In this document: positions 42,289 through 51,367 of the stretch, piece by piece
How positions within the stretch are numbered: the first letter of the stretch is position 1
Layout: the number at the start of each line of letters is the position of its first letter
Assembly: GCA_964468375.1 (NCBI GenBank)
Contig: CAYXUW010000001.1
Location: 37,445-101,444, forward strand
Reading direction: 5' to 3'
From: CAYXUW01 sp964468375
GTDB lineage: Bacteria > Planctomycetota > Phycisphaerae > Sedimentisphaerales > Anaerobacaceae
Length of the DNA stretch: 64,000 bases
Notes under the pieces: generated by a model
Seen by the model: the letters and a program-made list of their open reading frames with translations, nothing else
The model's database searches: none
Told to the model about the DNA's origin: nothing
Program-made: the position numbers and the translations under genes

Positions 42289-43559
42289 TGCTTGATTATT
42301 TCTGCCTTCCCGCCTGTCCATTGTTCCCACCGTTTCACCGTTACGTCGCAGTATTCCGGGCTGAGCTCTATCGCATTACACTTCCTGCCCAATTTCTCGG
42401 CCGCTATAAGAGTCGAGCCGGATCCGCAGAACGGCTCGATTATTATGTCCCCGGGCTTGCTCATCAGGTCTATCGCCTTGCAGGGCAATGCAACCGGAAA
42501 ACAGGCCTTGTGTTCTTCCATCTGTATTTTTTCTGTTACCGGGATCCGCCAGAAATTACTGACTCCTCTCTGCCTGATTTTATCGAATGCCCATGTTTTT
42601 TGGTTCGTGCCGACGAAGCAAAAATCCAGGTCACAGCCGATATCCCGGTTCGTCAAAAGCAGGATGTTTTCATATTGCCTGGTCAGGCTTTTATCGCTGG
42701 TAATAGGCATAGCCCTTTCTTTGTCCCAGACTATGCTCTCCAGAAAAGTAAACCCGCAGCTTTTTATAAGATGATAAAAAATTTCGATATATTCCCACCT
42801 CGTATTGGCGTTGTAGCTTATATTCCAGAACAGAAAGCCTCGCAGAACCTTCTGCACATTTTTAGCAACAGTCAAATTGAAACCGATGTATTGGCTTGAC
42901 AGCATGCTGTCCTTATAATGCTCATACATATCGCCGCCCATGTTATAAGGCGGTGACGTAAAGCACATCTTCGCTTTTTTCTTCCCCATTAACTTAAGCA
43001 CATCCCCCATATCCGTGCTATCGCCGCATAAGAGTTTATGATCACCGATCTGCCAGATATCGCCCGGCCTGGTAATTGCTTTTTTGGGTGGTTTCGGAAT
43101 CTCATCATCATCAGTAAGGCCTATTTTTTCACTGGCGCCGAGCTGCTGCCGAAGCAGGCCTATTCTAAGACCCAGATAATCCGCATCGTTCGGCAAGGTT
43201 TCCCTCAGCTCGTCTATGTACTCGGCCAGCTCCTCAATAAATTCCCCCTGTGTATGCGGATTATTAAGTGCCAGGTTCAGCAGCTTCTCATCTGTTTCGG
43301 ACAGATCCACTGTTATACAAACCGCACTTTCGACACCAGTTGCAGACAAAACCTTAAACCGCTGATTGCCGCCGACGATAGTATTAGCGCCTTTGCGAAC
43401 ATTAACGATAATCGGCTCGACGCATCCGAACTTTTGTATCGACACCGCCAGGCCGGCCAGGGCCTCATCGCTTATTGCCCGCGGGTTGTACTCCGCCGGC
43501 TGCAGCTCGCTGAGCTTAAACGTTTTTATCTTCGGCTGAATTTGTTTTTTCTTATTCAT
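42285..43559 (-). CDS. ParB-domain DNA methyltransferase, SPPY type
   Basis: 424 residues. ParB/Srx domain ('ELQPAEYNPRAISDEALAGL', 'GGNQRFKVL') plus methyltransferase with motif IV 'FTSPPYNMGG' and motif I 'EPFCGSGSTLIAAEKLG'. SPPY is typical of N4-cytosine (or some N6-adenine) enzymes. The N-terminal 90 residues and C-terminal 30 are nearly identical to the neighbouring enzyme while the middle differs. Overlaps the upstream gene by 8 bp. Confidence 0.9.
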   Translation of the reverse strand: MNKKKQIQPKIKTFKLSELQPAEYNPRAISDEALAGLAVSIQKFGCVEPIIVNVRKGANTIVGGNQRFKVLSATGVESAVCITVDLSETDEKLLNLALNNPHTQGEFIEELAEYIDELRETLPNDADYLGLRIGLLRQQLGASEKIGLTDDDEIPKPPKKAITRPGDIWQIGDHKLLCGDSTDMGDVLKLMGKKKAKMCFTSPPYNMGGDMYEHYKDSMLSSQYIGFNLTVAKNVQKVLRGFLFWNISYNANTRWEYIEIFYHLIKSCGFTFLESIVWDKERAMPITSDKSLTRQYENILLLTNRDIGCDLDFCFVGTNQKTWAFDKIRQRGVSNFWRIPVTEKIQMEEHKACFPVALPCKAIDLMSKPGDIIIEPFCGSGSTLIAAEKLGRKCNAIELSPEYCDVTVKRWEQWTGGKAEIIKQ

Positions 43560-43806
43560 AAACCTTCAGCCCTGTAGATTCGAGGTCTTTGCTTATTATT
43601 GGCAGCAATGGCTGAAGCGGCATATTAAAAGTCGATATCCAGATAAACAGTTTGAAGCCGAAAAGTAATTTCAGTTTTTCCCGAAACGTCAACTCCCAGC
43701 AGCTGACAACTTTGCCGTCTCTTGTTTTGTATGCCGGCAACGGCTTATATTCCGGCTGGTTCTCTGCAAATGTGCAGTTCTGACCTTCAAATTTTACTGG
43801 CTCCAT
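43552..43806 (-). CDS. Conserved phage protein 'PEYKPLPA' family
   Basis: 84 residues. 'FAENQPEYKPLPAYKTRDG', then 'SCWELTFREKLKLLFGFKLFI' is the pattern of a widespread short phage protein. AGGTG before the ATG. Role unknown. Confidence 0.78.
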   Translation of the reverse strand: MEPVKFEGQNCTFAENQPEYKPLPAYKTRDGKVVSCWELTFREKLKLLFGFKLFIWISTFNMPLQPLLPIISKDLESTGLKVYE

Positions 43807-43831
43807 TTTTCACCTCGTTTCAGTTGACAAT

Positions 43832-44233
43832 TCATTCATTTTTGACCTTACTGTTGACAAAACTGCCCTGCAAATGCCTTAAAGTTGCCTCGGCAGTCGG
43901 CAGTCCTTTTTGCTTTCTTCTCTGCTGCCAGCTTGTAAACGCGAACACCTTGTCCTCGATGGAGTTCTTCTCTGCGATCGTAAACCGCTTCCTGCCGAAT
44001 CTTTTCATCTCTTCAAGCAGCTCCTGTGCGTATTTTATGTGATGTTTCGGCATCGCCGCCTCGCCGGCCGCCAGAAGTATTTCGAGCTTCCGTTTCAGCT
44101 CCGCCGTCTCAGCAATACTCACAAATCCTAACGGTGCTTTCTCCGCCTCAGTTTCCTCGGGCGCCGGTTTCTCAAACAACGGCGCCGTCCGCTGTCTTAA
44201 CCTGTGCCTGAGCTTCTTTTCAACTATGTTCAT
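43832..44233 (-). CDS. Hypothetical phage protein
   Basis: 133 residues, helical, basic C-terminus ('SWQQRRKQKGLPTAEATLRHL'). ATGA overlap with the YkgJ-like gene. No family recognised. Confidence 0.68.
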   Translation of the reverse strand: MNIVEKKLRHRLRQRTAPLFEKPAPEETEAEKAPLGFVSIAETAELKRKLEILLAAGEAAMPKHHIKYAQELLEEMKRFGRKRFTIAEKNSIEDKVFAFTSWQQRRKQKGLPTAEATLRHLQGSFVNSKVKNE

Positions 44234-44559
44234 TTAAACAGTCCCTTTTGTTTTCTCACCCGCTTACATTGTTCTCCGCCGACTTCCATAGCCACACAAA
44301 CATTGGGGCGGGTCGGATAAATCTCACAAGTGTTATCATCCTTCAAAAATGGGCAGGGCATCTTTTCTCCGCAGGCAAGCAGGTATTCTTTCTCCATATC
44401 ATCCTCGAATTTTATCCTGCCGTTGCCGTCACACAGCTCAGCTACTGGCCGCAAACGTGGCTCCCTAATCAAATCCAGCTCCCCAATCTGGATAATCAAA
44501 CCCCGACAGCATGCGCCGCATTTTTGACATTCCGCCAATGCTTTAATTTTCTCAGCCAT
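44230..44559 (-). CDS. YkgJ-family Cys cluster protein
   Basis: 109 residues. 'CQKCGACCRG' at the N-terminus with later 'CPFL', 'TCEIYPTRPNVC' and 'QCKR' is the zinc/iron-chelating YkgJ signature. Probable metal-binding protein of unknown target. Neighbours are other small Cys proteins. Confidence 0.85.
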   Translation of the reverse strand: MAEKIKALAECQKCGACCRGLIIQIGELDLIREPRLRPVAELCDGNGRIKFEDDMEKEYLLACGEKMPCPFLKDDNTCEIYPTRPNVCVAMEVGGEQCKRVRKQKGLFK

Positions 44560-44754
44560 TCAGCAATGTTTCCTTCCGCAAACAGGGCAGATTTTACCAT
44601 TGAGGCCGCCGTCCAAATGACTGCATAGTTTCTGGCCTCTTTTCCCTCTGGCAGCGTAACAGCAACTGCCCCAATGTTTGTGACACTCCATTTGATACCT
44701 TCTCACTACCGCCCGCTTGTAAGATACCGAATTAAAACCAAATTCCTCAGTCAT
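44560..44754 (-). CDS. Cys/His-rich small protein
   Basis: 64 residues with CHKHWGSCC, CSH and CPVCGRKHC clusters, a probable zinc protein. Contiguous with the YkgJ-like gene and overlapping the upstream stop by 4 bp. Confidence 0.7.
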   Translation of the reverse strand: MTEEFGFNSVSYKRAVVRRYQMECHKHWGSCCYAARGKRGQKLCSHLDGGLNGKICPVCGRKHC

Positions 44755-44966
44755 TTAGCTTGCCTCTGTTTTTGTTCGTAAAGCCGTTGCATTTCAAATC
44801 TGTTATTCATCGTAGCTCCCTCTTGTTGAGCCGCAGGACTGCCTATATAATCCTTGCATCCTTGACACATTTCTCTAACAACTTTTTTCCCTACCATTCC
44901 TATTATCCGACCGCGAGTGGGCGTTCCACAATGCGGGCAGAGATACATTTTCTTTCCCTCAGTCAT
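44751..44966 (-). CDS. Zinc-ribbon small protein
   Basis: 71 residues with CPHCG and CQGC pairs near residues 10-37, then a charged helical tail. Part of the cluster of small metal-binding proteins. Confidence 0.7.
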   Translation of the reverse strand: MTEGKKMYLCPHCGTPTRGRIIGMVGKKVVREMCQGCKDYIGSPAAQQEGATMNNRFEMQRLYEQKQRQAK

Positions 44967-44973
44967 CGCTTTT

Positions 44974-45396
44974 TTATTTCAATGGAATAATGCCACGACC
45001 TTTACACCTACCGCAATCAACCCATTCATATGCCTTTATACCTTTACCTGATATACGCTCGCCTTTTTCCCCGTGGCATACAGGGCATATATTAAATTCG
45101 TCACCGACAAGACTTTCGACTAATTCCCGAAATGCAGCAACTTTTTCAGCCCAAGCGTCGAGGTCACGTTTCTCTTGTTGCAGGTCGTTATCTTCCTCGC
45201 TCAATCTTTTGTGCACATCAAATAAAGTTGTTGTTTGTTCGTGGCCATTAGTTCTAACACCTTTAATCGCAAAATCTAAATCAATATCAAGGTGCACAAA
45301 ACCGTGACTACATGGGGGAGGCCCCAAGTCTTTATATGCTTTTCTGATTTTATTTAATATTTTAAGTTCTTTGCCTCTCGGTGGGTAATCGCTCAT
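44974..45396 (-). CDS. DnaJ-type Cys motif protein
   Basis: 140 residues. A helical middle (about 60-100) and a C-terminal pair CPVCHGEKG / CGRCKGRG, the repeat type of DnaJ zinc fingers. AGGTA before the ATG. Possibly an RNA or protein adaptor. Confidence 0.7.
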   Translation of the reverse strand: MSDYPPRGKELKILNKIRKAYKDLGPPPCSHGFVHLDIDLDFAIKGVRTNGHEQTTTLFDVHKRLSEEDNDLQQEKRDLDAWAEKVAAFRELVESLVGDEFNICPVCHGEKGERISGKGIKAYEWVDCGRCKGRGIIPLK

Positions 45397-45410
45397 TTTT
45401 TACCTCTCTT

Positions 45411-45710
45411 TCACCAATCCATCGTTCCCGCATTTATACAGGCCAGAGTAAACTGGCAGGCAGCTATCATATCTCCGAGCTCGTGTTTTACGTCGGCAAC
45501 TTTGCCTTCCTGCATAGCAGCTTCAAGTTCCCGATATTCAAGTCGAATTGCACCGAGCGCTTCGTGCCGGGACGTAAAAGTTCCAAAGCCCTTTTCTTCA
45601 ATCACTTTATCAAGGTGCCGTTCCGAAAATCCCTGCGCCCATAGGATATTTTCTCTCGTCACCAATGCCCTCATGTTACCTGTATGTTCATTACGAATTG
45701 TCGCGTGCAT
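45411..45710 (-). CDS. MazG-like protein
   Basis: 99 residues. 'EYRELEAAM' followed by 'VKHELGDMIAACQFTL' resembles the EExxE...ExxD metal-binding pattern of MazG-like nucleotide pyrophosphohydrolases. Phages use such enzymes to alter nucleotide pools. Short and divergent; catalytic activity not certain. Confidence 0.65.
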   Translation of the reverse strand: MHATIRNEHTGNMRALVTRENILWAQGFSERHLDKVIEEKGFGTFTSRHEALGAIRLEYRELEAAMQEGKVADVKHELGDMIAACQFTLACINAGTMDW

Positions 45711-45724
45711 TTCTTACCTCACTT

Positions 45725-46336
45725 TCAAAATTGCTTTTGCTTAGGCCATTCTGCCCGGCCTAAAATTTTCAAAACTGAACTGCCCTGAACCTCTGCCCAT
45801 ACAGGGGCTTTGCCCTGCGGCCTACCTCCCCAGCGACCGCACGGATAACGCTTGACAAATTCTCCTTTCCAATCCTCTAAGTCTGGCTTGCCAAATAACG
45901 GCTTATCAACGAGCGGGAAAAGTTCCATTATTTCTGATATAAGTTTTTCGTGAAACCTTCTGAAATCCAATGCCTCGCTGATATTAAGCCCTTCCAAATA
46001 TAACCACCAACCCCGATATATAAGTCCGTTAATGCCCGGACACCAAAACACCCATATATACAACGGCTTTCGATAGATAATGTCCCTCTCGCGTTTCCAA
46101 TATAAATGCTCTTCCATTTTTTCTATTTTTCTGCGGAGAATGTCTGATTTATAAGTAAACTCCCAGGGTGCATACATATATTTTCGATAAGCACTCACTG
46201 CATCTTCCGGCCAAACAAGCGGCTGAAGTCTATCTACCTCTATCCCAGCCACATTTTTTAGATATTCTTTCGCTCGCTGGCGGGCTGCTTCGCTCATTTT
46301 TGGAGGTTCAAATCCTCTCAGGACAACCGTTGACAT
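45725..46336 (-). CDS. Hypothetical phage protein, complete copy
   Basis: 203 residues from the ATG at 46336 (a TTG at 46366 would add 10 residues and overlap the upstream gene). Aromatic-rich centre ('YIWVFWCPGINGLIYRGWW'), basic C-terminus. No family recognised. It spans the start of the repeated block, so the copy at 1-246 is its N-terminal part. Confidence 0.7.
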   Translation of the reverse strand: MSTVVLRGFEPPKMSEAARQRAKEYLKNVAGIEVDRLQPLVWPEDAVSAYRKYMYAPWEFTYKSDILRRKIEKMEEHLYWKRERDIIYRKPLYIWVFWCPGINGLIYRGWWLYLEGLNISEALDFRRFHEKLISEIMELFPLVDKPLFGKPDLEDWKGEFVKRYPCGRWGGRPQGKAPVWAEVQGSSVLKILGRAEWPKQKQF

Positions 46337-46346
46337 CTTTTCGCTT

Positions 46347-46628
46347 TCAAAATTCCGTAGTCGCAAAAAAGCACGGAAACTTTATTCCCGATCTGACCAT
46401 ATCCGTAAGCTGTTGCATAAACGACATCGATTTCGTCTTATCGTTCAAATCGGGGAAGTATCGCAGTGACCAAACCTGCTCGTTCGTCAGTTCTTCCGGG
46501 CCCTCGAACTCATCCTCGTCCAGTCCTATCTCGGCCATATACGCCTTTTTGACCGATTCCGCATCCGGCCCCACCCACCAGTCACAGTCGCTCATTCTGA
46601 AAATCTTCATTCCGCCTATAGCATTCAT
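46347..46628 (-). CDS. CDWW small protein, second copy
   Basis: Identical to 257..538. ATGA overlap with the zinc-ribbon gene is kept. Confidence 0.75.
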   Translation of the reverse strand: MNAIGGMKIFRMSDCDWWVGPDAESVKKAYMAEIGLDEDEFEGPEELTNEQVWSLRYFPDLNDKTKSMSFMQQLTDMVRSGIKFPCFFATTEF

Positions 46629-46807
46629 TTCTTCACCTTTAATCTTTTAACCTCTTCTATAGCATAGCTGCCGCATTTCTCGCACCGCTCCGGCTTGTCC
46701 CGGCCGTAACCTGCGGCACAGCCACTGCATTGATAAACCATCTCAAACTGATTTTTATCGATATCTTTCAGATATTCTTCGACGTCGGCGGTGTTCGGCG
46801 GCGTCAC
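46625..46807 (-). CDS. Zinc-ribbon small protein, second copy
   Basis: Identical to 535..717, same GTG start. Confidence 0.7.
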   Translation of the reverse strand: MTPPNTADVEEYLKDIDKNQFEMVYQCSGCAAGYGRDKPERCEKCGSYAIEEVKRLKVKK

Positions 46808-46824
46808 CTTATTCTTATCCGGCT

Positions 46825-47268
46825 TTAGCCCTCTGTCCGGGCCTGCGGAAAATTTCGCGGGGGTTTGCCCATTTCTATCAGTTTCGCATCGACCGCCTTC
46901 GCCGCTGCCACGTCCGTCGGAAAACCTCCTATATTTATCCTTTTGCCTTCGATAAATATCACTGCCCGCCAGGGATTTTTCTTGCTGTTCGGAACTGCCG
47001 AAACGCCGTAATATCCTGATTTTGACTTCCGCTTTTTACGGGGCTTTTTCTCCGGCGTCGGCGCCTCGCTTGTATCCGCCGGCAGCACTGTTATCTCTTC
47101 TGTCGCGGGCATCTTTATCATCGCAAACCCTGATACCTGGCTGCCGAGCATTTCCGCTGTCACCCGCGCTTGTGTTTCGAGGTTGACAAGCACCGCCGCC
47201 CGGACCAGTTTTTCGATTTTGTAAATCCCGCCTTTGCCGTCTGTGAAAAATACGCTTTTATTTGCCAT
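46825..47268 (-). CDS. AP2-domain protein, second copy
   Basis: Identical to 735..1178, including the AAGGAG site. Confidence 0.8.
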   Translation of the reverse strand: MANKSVFFTDGKGGIYKIEKLVRAAVLVNLETQARVTAEMLGSQVSGFAMIKMPATEEITVLPADTSEAPTPEKKPRKKRKSKSGYYGVSAVPNSKKNPWRAVIFIEGKRINIGGFPTDVAAAKAVDAKLIEMGKPPRNFPQARTEG

Positions 47269-47851
47269 CCTTGATCTCCTTCAAAATCTTTTCAATTGTT
47301 CCGGGGGAAAGTGTGTCCAGCAAAATGTTTTTCATCGCCTTCCTACCTACATCAATAGCCCTATCATCTACGCTTCTTTTTTCTTTGGTTATTGGTAATT
47401 TTATTCCCCAAAATTCGCATATTCGCCTTATCGCTTCATTACAAAATCGGAGCTGCTCCTCGACGTCTTTGATATGAAAGAGTGCTTTTTCAAGCATCTG
47501 TTTCTCCGGCGGGTCAAGATGCGGCCCGATGAAATTCTCCAGCTCCTCAATAAACCGTTTGTCTTTGCAATCAGGACAAGGATAACTATCTTTACCAAAC
47601 ATACCGCAGGGTATTATTCCATTTCTGCACCTTGGATTACTGCATTTCGGCTTTTCGCCTCTCGGCCATGGCTTCGGCGATTTAACGAACGGAATTCGCG
47701 GACATTCCCCGGGCGCGAGATTCGGCAATCCTCTCTTCCAGTAAATCCCCTCGACCGGTTTATCCCAAAACCACATCTTCAATGTTCGAACGGCATAACC
47801 CAGCACTGCCCCGGCCAAAATCAATATCCCCGCCGCTATATAAATCTCCAT
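47258..47851 (-). CDS. Membrane-anchored Cys-rich protein, second copy
   Basis: Identical to 1168..1761. Confidence 0.7.
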   Translation of the reverse strand: MEIYIAAGILILAGAVLGYAVRTLKMWFWDKPVEGIYWKRGLPNLAPGECPRIPFVKSPKPWPRGEKPKCSNPRCRNGIIPCGMFGKDSYPCPDCKDKRFIEELENFIGPHLDPPEKQMLEKALFHIKDVEEQLRFCNEAIRRICEFWGIKLPITKEKRSVDDRAIDVGRKAMKNILLDTLSPGTIEKILKEIKDGK

Positions 47852-47852
47852 C

Positions 47853-48215
47853 TTACTGCTCCTTTATTTTTTCAGTTTTCAAATCTACCGGGCAATTTGG
47901 CAGATAAACTTCCCTGTCCGGGAAAATTGCCAATAGCCGCCCATCCATTAAATTTATATGTCCCGTTGTCACTCCATGCCCGCAGCAGCAGCCCCTTGTT
48001 TTTATGCCGCCGTCATTCAGGGCCTTTACCATATCTGCGATACAGGCATCGATGGGCATTTCCTTTTCGTACTCCTTGCCAGTGGGTGAAAGGTCCGCCG
48101 CGATGGTAACTTTCATCATCACAGGCATTCGCCCGCAATGCGGACACGGCTTTGTGCGCCGCCCGTACTCTGCCTCGATTTGCGCTGGCCCTTTCGCCCT
48201 GTTTTCATTGTCCAT
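47853..48215 (-). CDS. CCCGHG protein, second copy
   Basis: Identical to 1763..2125, same choice of ATG. Confidence 0.72.
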   Translation of the reverse strand: MDNENRAKGPAQIEAEYGRRTKPCPHCGRMPVMMKVTIAADLSPTGKEYEKEMPIDACIADMVKALNDGGIKTRGCCCGHGVTTGHINLMDGRLLAIFPDREVYLPNCPVDLKTEKIKEQ

Positions 48216-48546
48216 CTTCCACCTCATCATCCCTGAAAATATATTTTTCAAATCTCGGCGACCTGAGCATCGCCGCGCACGCATTGCTCAACCTGTCCAA
48301 TCCGTCATCGCCGTCAGCATTGAACGCCTGGCGGAGAATTTCTTTTAGTTTGTTACGCTCCTGTGCCGCTAACTCTCCGCTTTCGCCGTCAAGTTCTGAA
48401 AACACCGACATCAGACCGAGCTCCGCAAAGTTGCAGAGTGTTACGAGCTCCATTTCCGACACTTTGACTTTCTTGCCGATATTTTTAACGACCACGCAAT
48501 GGCCTTCCATGCGTGCCGTTATCGCAACCATTTTCGCCTCATCCAT
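48205..48546 (-). CDS. Hypothetical protein, second copy
   Basis: Identical to 2115..2456. Confidence 0.7.
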   Translation of the reverse strand: MDEAKMVAITARMEGHCVVVKNIGKKVKVSEMELVTLCNFAELGLMSVFSELDGESGELAAQERNKLKEILRQAFNADGDDGLDRLSNACAAMLRSPRFEKYIFRDDEVEDGQ

Positions 48547-48745
48547 ATTTTTTATTTCTCCTGTCATTGAGGTCGATATACTTAACGTTGTGAAACCGCA
48601 GCTGCGGGAATTCCTTTTTGGCGACTGACTTTCCGGTAAAGTGAGTGGCGTTCTTAAAATCGGTAAACCCCAGGCCGCCGCCGCTACGTCTTGTTACGAA
48701 CAATCCGTCTCTGCGTCTAACAACTATATCTTTTTCTTTGGCCAT
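48539..48745 (-). CDS. Small basic protein, second copy
   Basis: Identical to 2449..2655. Confidence 0.72.
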   Translation of the reverse strand: MAKEKDIVVRRRDGLFVTRRSGGGLGFTDFKNATHFTGKSVAKKEFPQLRFHNVKYIDLNDRRNKKYG

Positions 48746-49343
48746 AATTATTCTCCTGTCACGGTTATTGCAGGGTGCACATTCCAAACTGCGTTTTCAC
48801 AGCGGCCGGACACGCTTTTTTTCACCACAAATTCACTTTTTGCGCGCCATCGCCAACCGCAGCCAAACAAAACTTTTAGGAAGGACCCAAAACATTTATT
48901 CCCCCCCACCTGATTACATGACCTCATGTCCCCACCATTCAATGCGCGCGCTGCCATTTTGACCGCTTGGAAAAACCTTACTATTAAGCTGAAAACAAAG
49001 TTTTTATGTCCCCACGTTTTTAACTCAAAAACGAAGATTTGCCTAAAAAAGCGGACATTTAGAAGCGGACGTTTTTCAAAAACTTTATTATCCGTGTGAT
49101 AATGAGGGTGACCGGACATAAGCACGCCCACCTTATTATCGAAGTAAAAACGAAGATTACCGTAAACACAACTGAGATACTGTTTCAAAAAAGCACTTTT
49201 CAAACAGGCGTTTAAATGTCCGCTGCTGATTTTTTTTGATTTTTGAACGTGATTAACGGATTTCGTAACTGCCATAAAAACCTAACCTTACGAACCTCTT
49301 AAAAACTTAAGTCATCATTACTCTGTAAAAGGTTTACACACCC
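48746..49343. other. AT-rich repeat-bearing gap, second copy
   Basis: Same 598 bp as 2656-3253 with the recurring GTCCCCAC / CGGACAT words. No convincing gene. Confidence 0.45.
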
Positions 49344-50078
49344 TTACAAACGATCGCTGTAATCACGGTCCAGACGCTCGCCCATTCCGTTGGCTTGAAT
49401 GTTCAAAAAGTGCAGGTACTGGACCGTGGTCTCCAGGCTCGAATGACCCATCAAATTCTGCAACGAATATATATCGATACCAGCGCCGCCTTCGTCTTTG
49501 GACCTTAAAGAATTAACTGCAAACGTGTGCCTGAACATGTGCGGATGGAGCGACTTTTTAATGCCTGCTGCCTCTCCCCTGCCCTTAATCATTCTAAACA
49601 AGGAAGTAGAGGCCCGAGGCCTGAGGCTTATCTCCCCTGTTTTTTTATCAACGGCCCGGACGGTTTGCAGATAAGTCTTTTTCCGTGAGCTGTAAAATAA
49701 TGGTTTGCTTATATCGCTTCTGCGGATATGGCGAGGCAGAGTTTTGGGTCTTATCTTGCTAATGTATTTATCAATTGCCGTCGCAAGGCGCTTGCTTATA
49801 GGTATCGTCCGATCCTTATTGCCTTTGCCTTTGTATACCTCGATTACATTTTCACCTAAAACTCCCGGAGTGTCCTGCACACGCAGCTTCGCCAGCTCCT
49901 GAATCCGCAAACCGGTGTTGAGAAGTATGTCGCATATTAAAAATAATCTCCTGTCGCTCAGGCTGGTGGCATTCTTCCTTAAAAAAACCATAAGCTGCTG
50001 CTGCTCATCGTCATTTAAGACTTTTCTCCAGCTGATTCCATCTTTACGTTTTCGAGGTCCCGTCCGTGCGTGACGCAT
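49344..50078 (-). CDS. Second tyrosine recombinase, second copy
   Basis: Identical to 3254..3988, all catalytic residues present. Confidence 0.9.
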   Translation of the reverse strand: MRHARTGPRKRKDGISWRKVLNDDEQQQLMVFLRKNATSLSDRRLFLICDILLNTGLRIQELAKLRVQDTPGVLGENVIEVYKGKGNKDRTIPISKRLATAIDKYISKIRPKTLPRHIRRSDISKPLFYSSRKKTYLQTVRAVDKKTGEISLRPRASTSLFRMIKGRGEAAGIKKSLHPHMFRHTFAVNSLRSKDEGGAGIDIYSLQNLMGHSSLETTVQYLHFLNIQANGMGERLDRDYSDRL

Positions 50079-50081
50079 AAA

Positions 50082-50291
50082 TTAATCCTTCATTGGCAAA
50101 TCTGGCTGCTGAGCTTCAAAAGAAAACTTTACTCTCTCCTTTTCTTTTTTCTTCGGCTTGGTAAGTTTCTGCAGCTGCTCTATCGAACAGTTAGAAGTGC
50201 AATCTTCAAATACAAATTTGATGCCGCCGGTTTTCAATGTTGCACTCGTCAGAAAACCTTCACCTGTGATTTTTTTTGCTTGCCCTGGCAT
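50082..50291 (-). CDS. Small phage protein, second copy
   Basis: Identical to 3992..4201. Confidence 0.7.
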   Translation of the reverse strand: MPGQAKKITGEGFLTSATLKTGGIKFVFEDCTSNCSIEQLQKLTKPKKKEKERVKFSFEAQQPDLPMKD

Positions 50292-50313
50292 TATTTTGTC
50301 TCCTTGTTTTTTG

Positions 50314-51069
50314 TTATTTGACCTTCCGCATATCAGTATTATGAAATGGAATTCCATCGAGAAATTTCGCCAGCTCCGCCTTAATGAAATAGCTGGCTTT
50401 CAACTCTCTACATAAGCGGATAGCAGCAATCCCGAAATTTCGCCAGGTCCGGGCTGTGAACCTGTCGTAGTAATTCATCTTGCCGATACGGAACTGATCA
50501 ACAAAAGTGTGTGTTCGTCGGATTATCTCGAGTGAAGTTTCAGTCTCTATCACCGGCTCCAGGCTTACGAAAGTTTGAATGCCTCCTTCTTTGGCTTCTA
50601 CAATCGCAGAAATTCTATCATCAGGAAGAGCTGCATAAGGTTCGCGTGCCCTGGATCCAGCCTCATCCAGAAGCGTCAGTGTGCTTCCGAACATATCATC
50701 TGGACCATATAAATCGAAATCGCGCGCAGCTCTCATGCCGCCTTTAGTAAGAATCTGGAATGGGATATTATTGTCCCTCAGGATTGAAATCGCCTGCCGG
50801 GTAATCTTTTCATAATCATCGAGCTGCTGATACGGATCACACCCAAAGCAGAGTAGTACGCGGTTGTTCATACCCGCAAGTTTTGGGGCTTCTTTACGAA
50901 GCCTTTTAAGGACATCTTTTTTGACAGTCTGCACGCTGTGAAATTCAGGATTCCGCATTACTGTCGGCCCAAAGCAGTAATCACAACAGAAGCCGCATCC
51001 CTTATATAAATTCACCGCCCAGTGAGCGTAATCTCTTGCTGGTCCCGATGGTTGATAAATCGCTCCCAT
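50314..51069 (-). CDS. Radical SAM protein, second copy
   Basis: Identical to 4224..4979. Confidence 0.88.
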   Translation of the reverse strand: MGAIYQPSGPARDYAHWAVNLYKGCGFCCDYCFGPTVMRNPEFHSVQTVKKDVLKRLRKEAPKLAGMNNRVLLCFGCDPYQQLDDYEKITRQAISILRDNNIPFQILTKGGMRAARDFDLYGPDDMFGSTLTLLDEAGSRAREPYAALPDDRISAIVEAKEGGIQTFVSLEPVIETETSLEIIRRTHTFVDQFRIGKMNYYDRFTARTWRNFGIAAIRLCRELKASYFIKAELAKFLDGIPFHNTDMRKVK

Positions 51070-51116
51070 GGATATCCCTTTTAGTTCGGTTTTCCGTTTC
51101 TTAAAATCTCGTCCAT

Positions 51117-51299
51117 CTACAAAACTGTATATTTACTTCCTATTTCAAATCCTTTTTTGAAAATTTTAGGGATGAGAACCCCAATAACGTCATTCGGCAA
51201 CTGCGATAACCTCATCAATTCGCTCGGCGATAACTTTGTGAGAAGCTCAAAATACGCCATTTGGCCGTGCTTCTTGTATACCTTTTGAGATATATCCAC
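51117..51299 (-). CDS. Hypothetical small protein, second copy
   Basis: Identical to 5027..5209. Confidence 0.55.
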   Translation of the reverse strand: MDISQKVYKKHGQMAYFELLTKLSPSELMRLSQLPNDVIGVLIPKIFKKGFEIGSKYTVL

Positions 51300-51367
51300 C
51301 TGTCAACCCTTTCTGCAGCCGTGGTGCCCCGTGTCACCGCTTTGTCCGCCAAAGCCGCCTGTAATAC

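Noticed and set aside
41764..42774. 336-codon plus-strand frame
   Set aside because: Antisense to both ParB-methyltransferase genes whose motifs are clear; no start signal.
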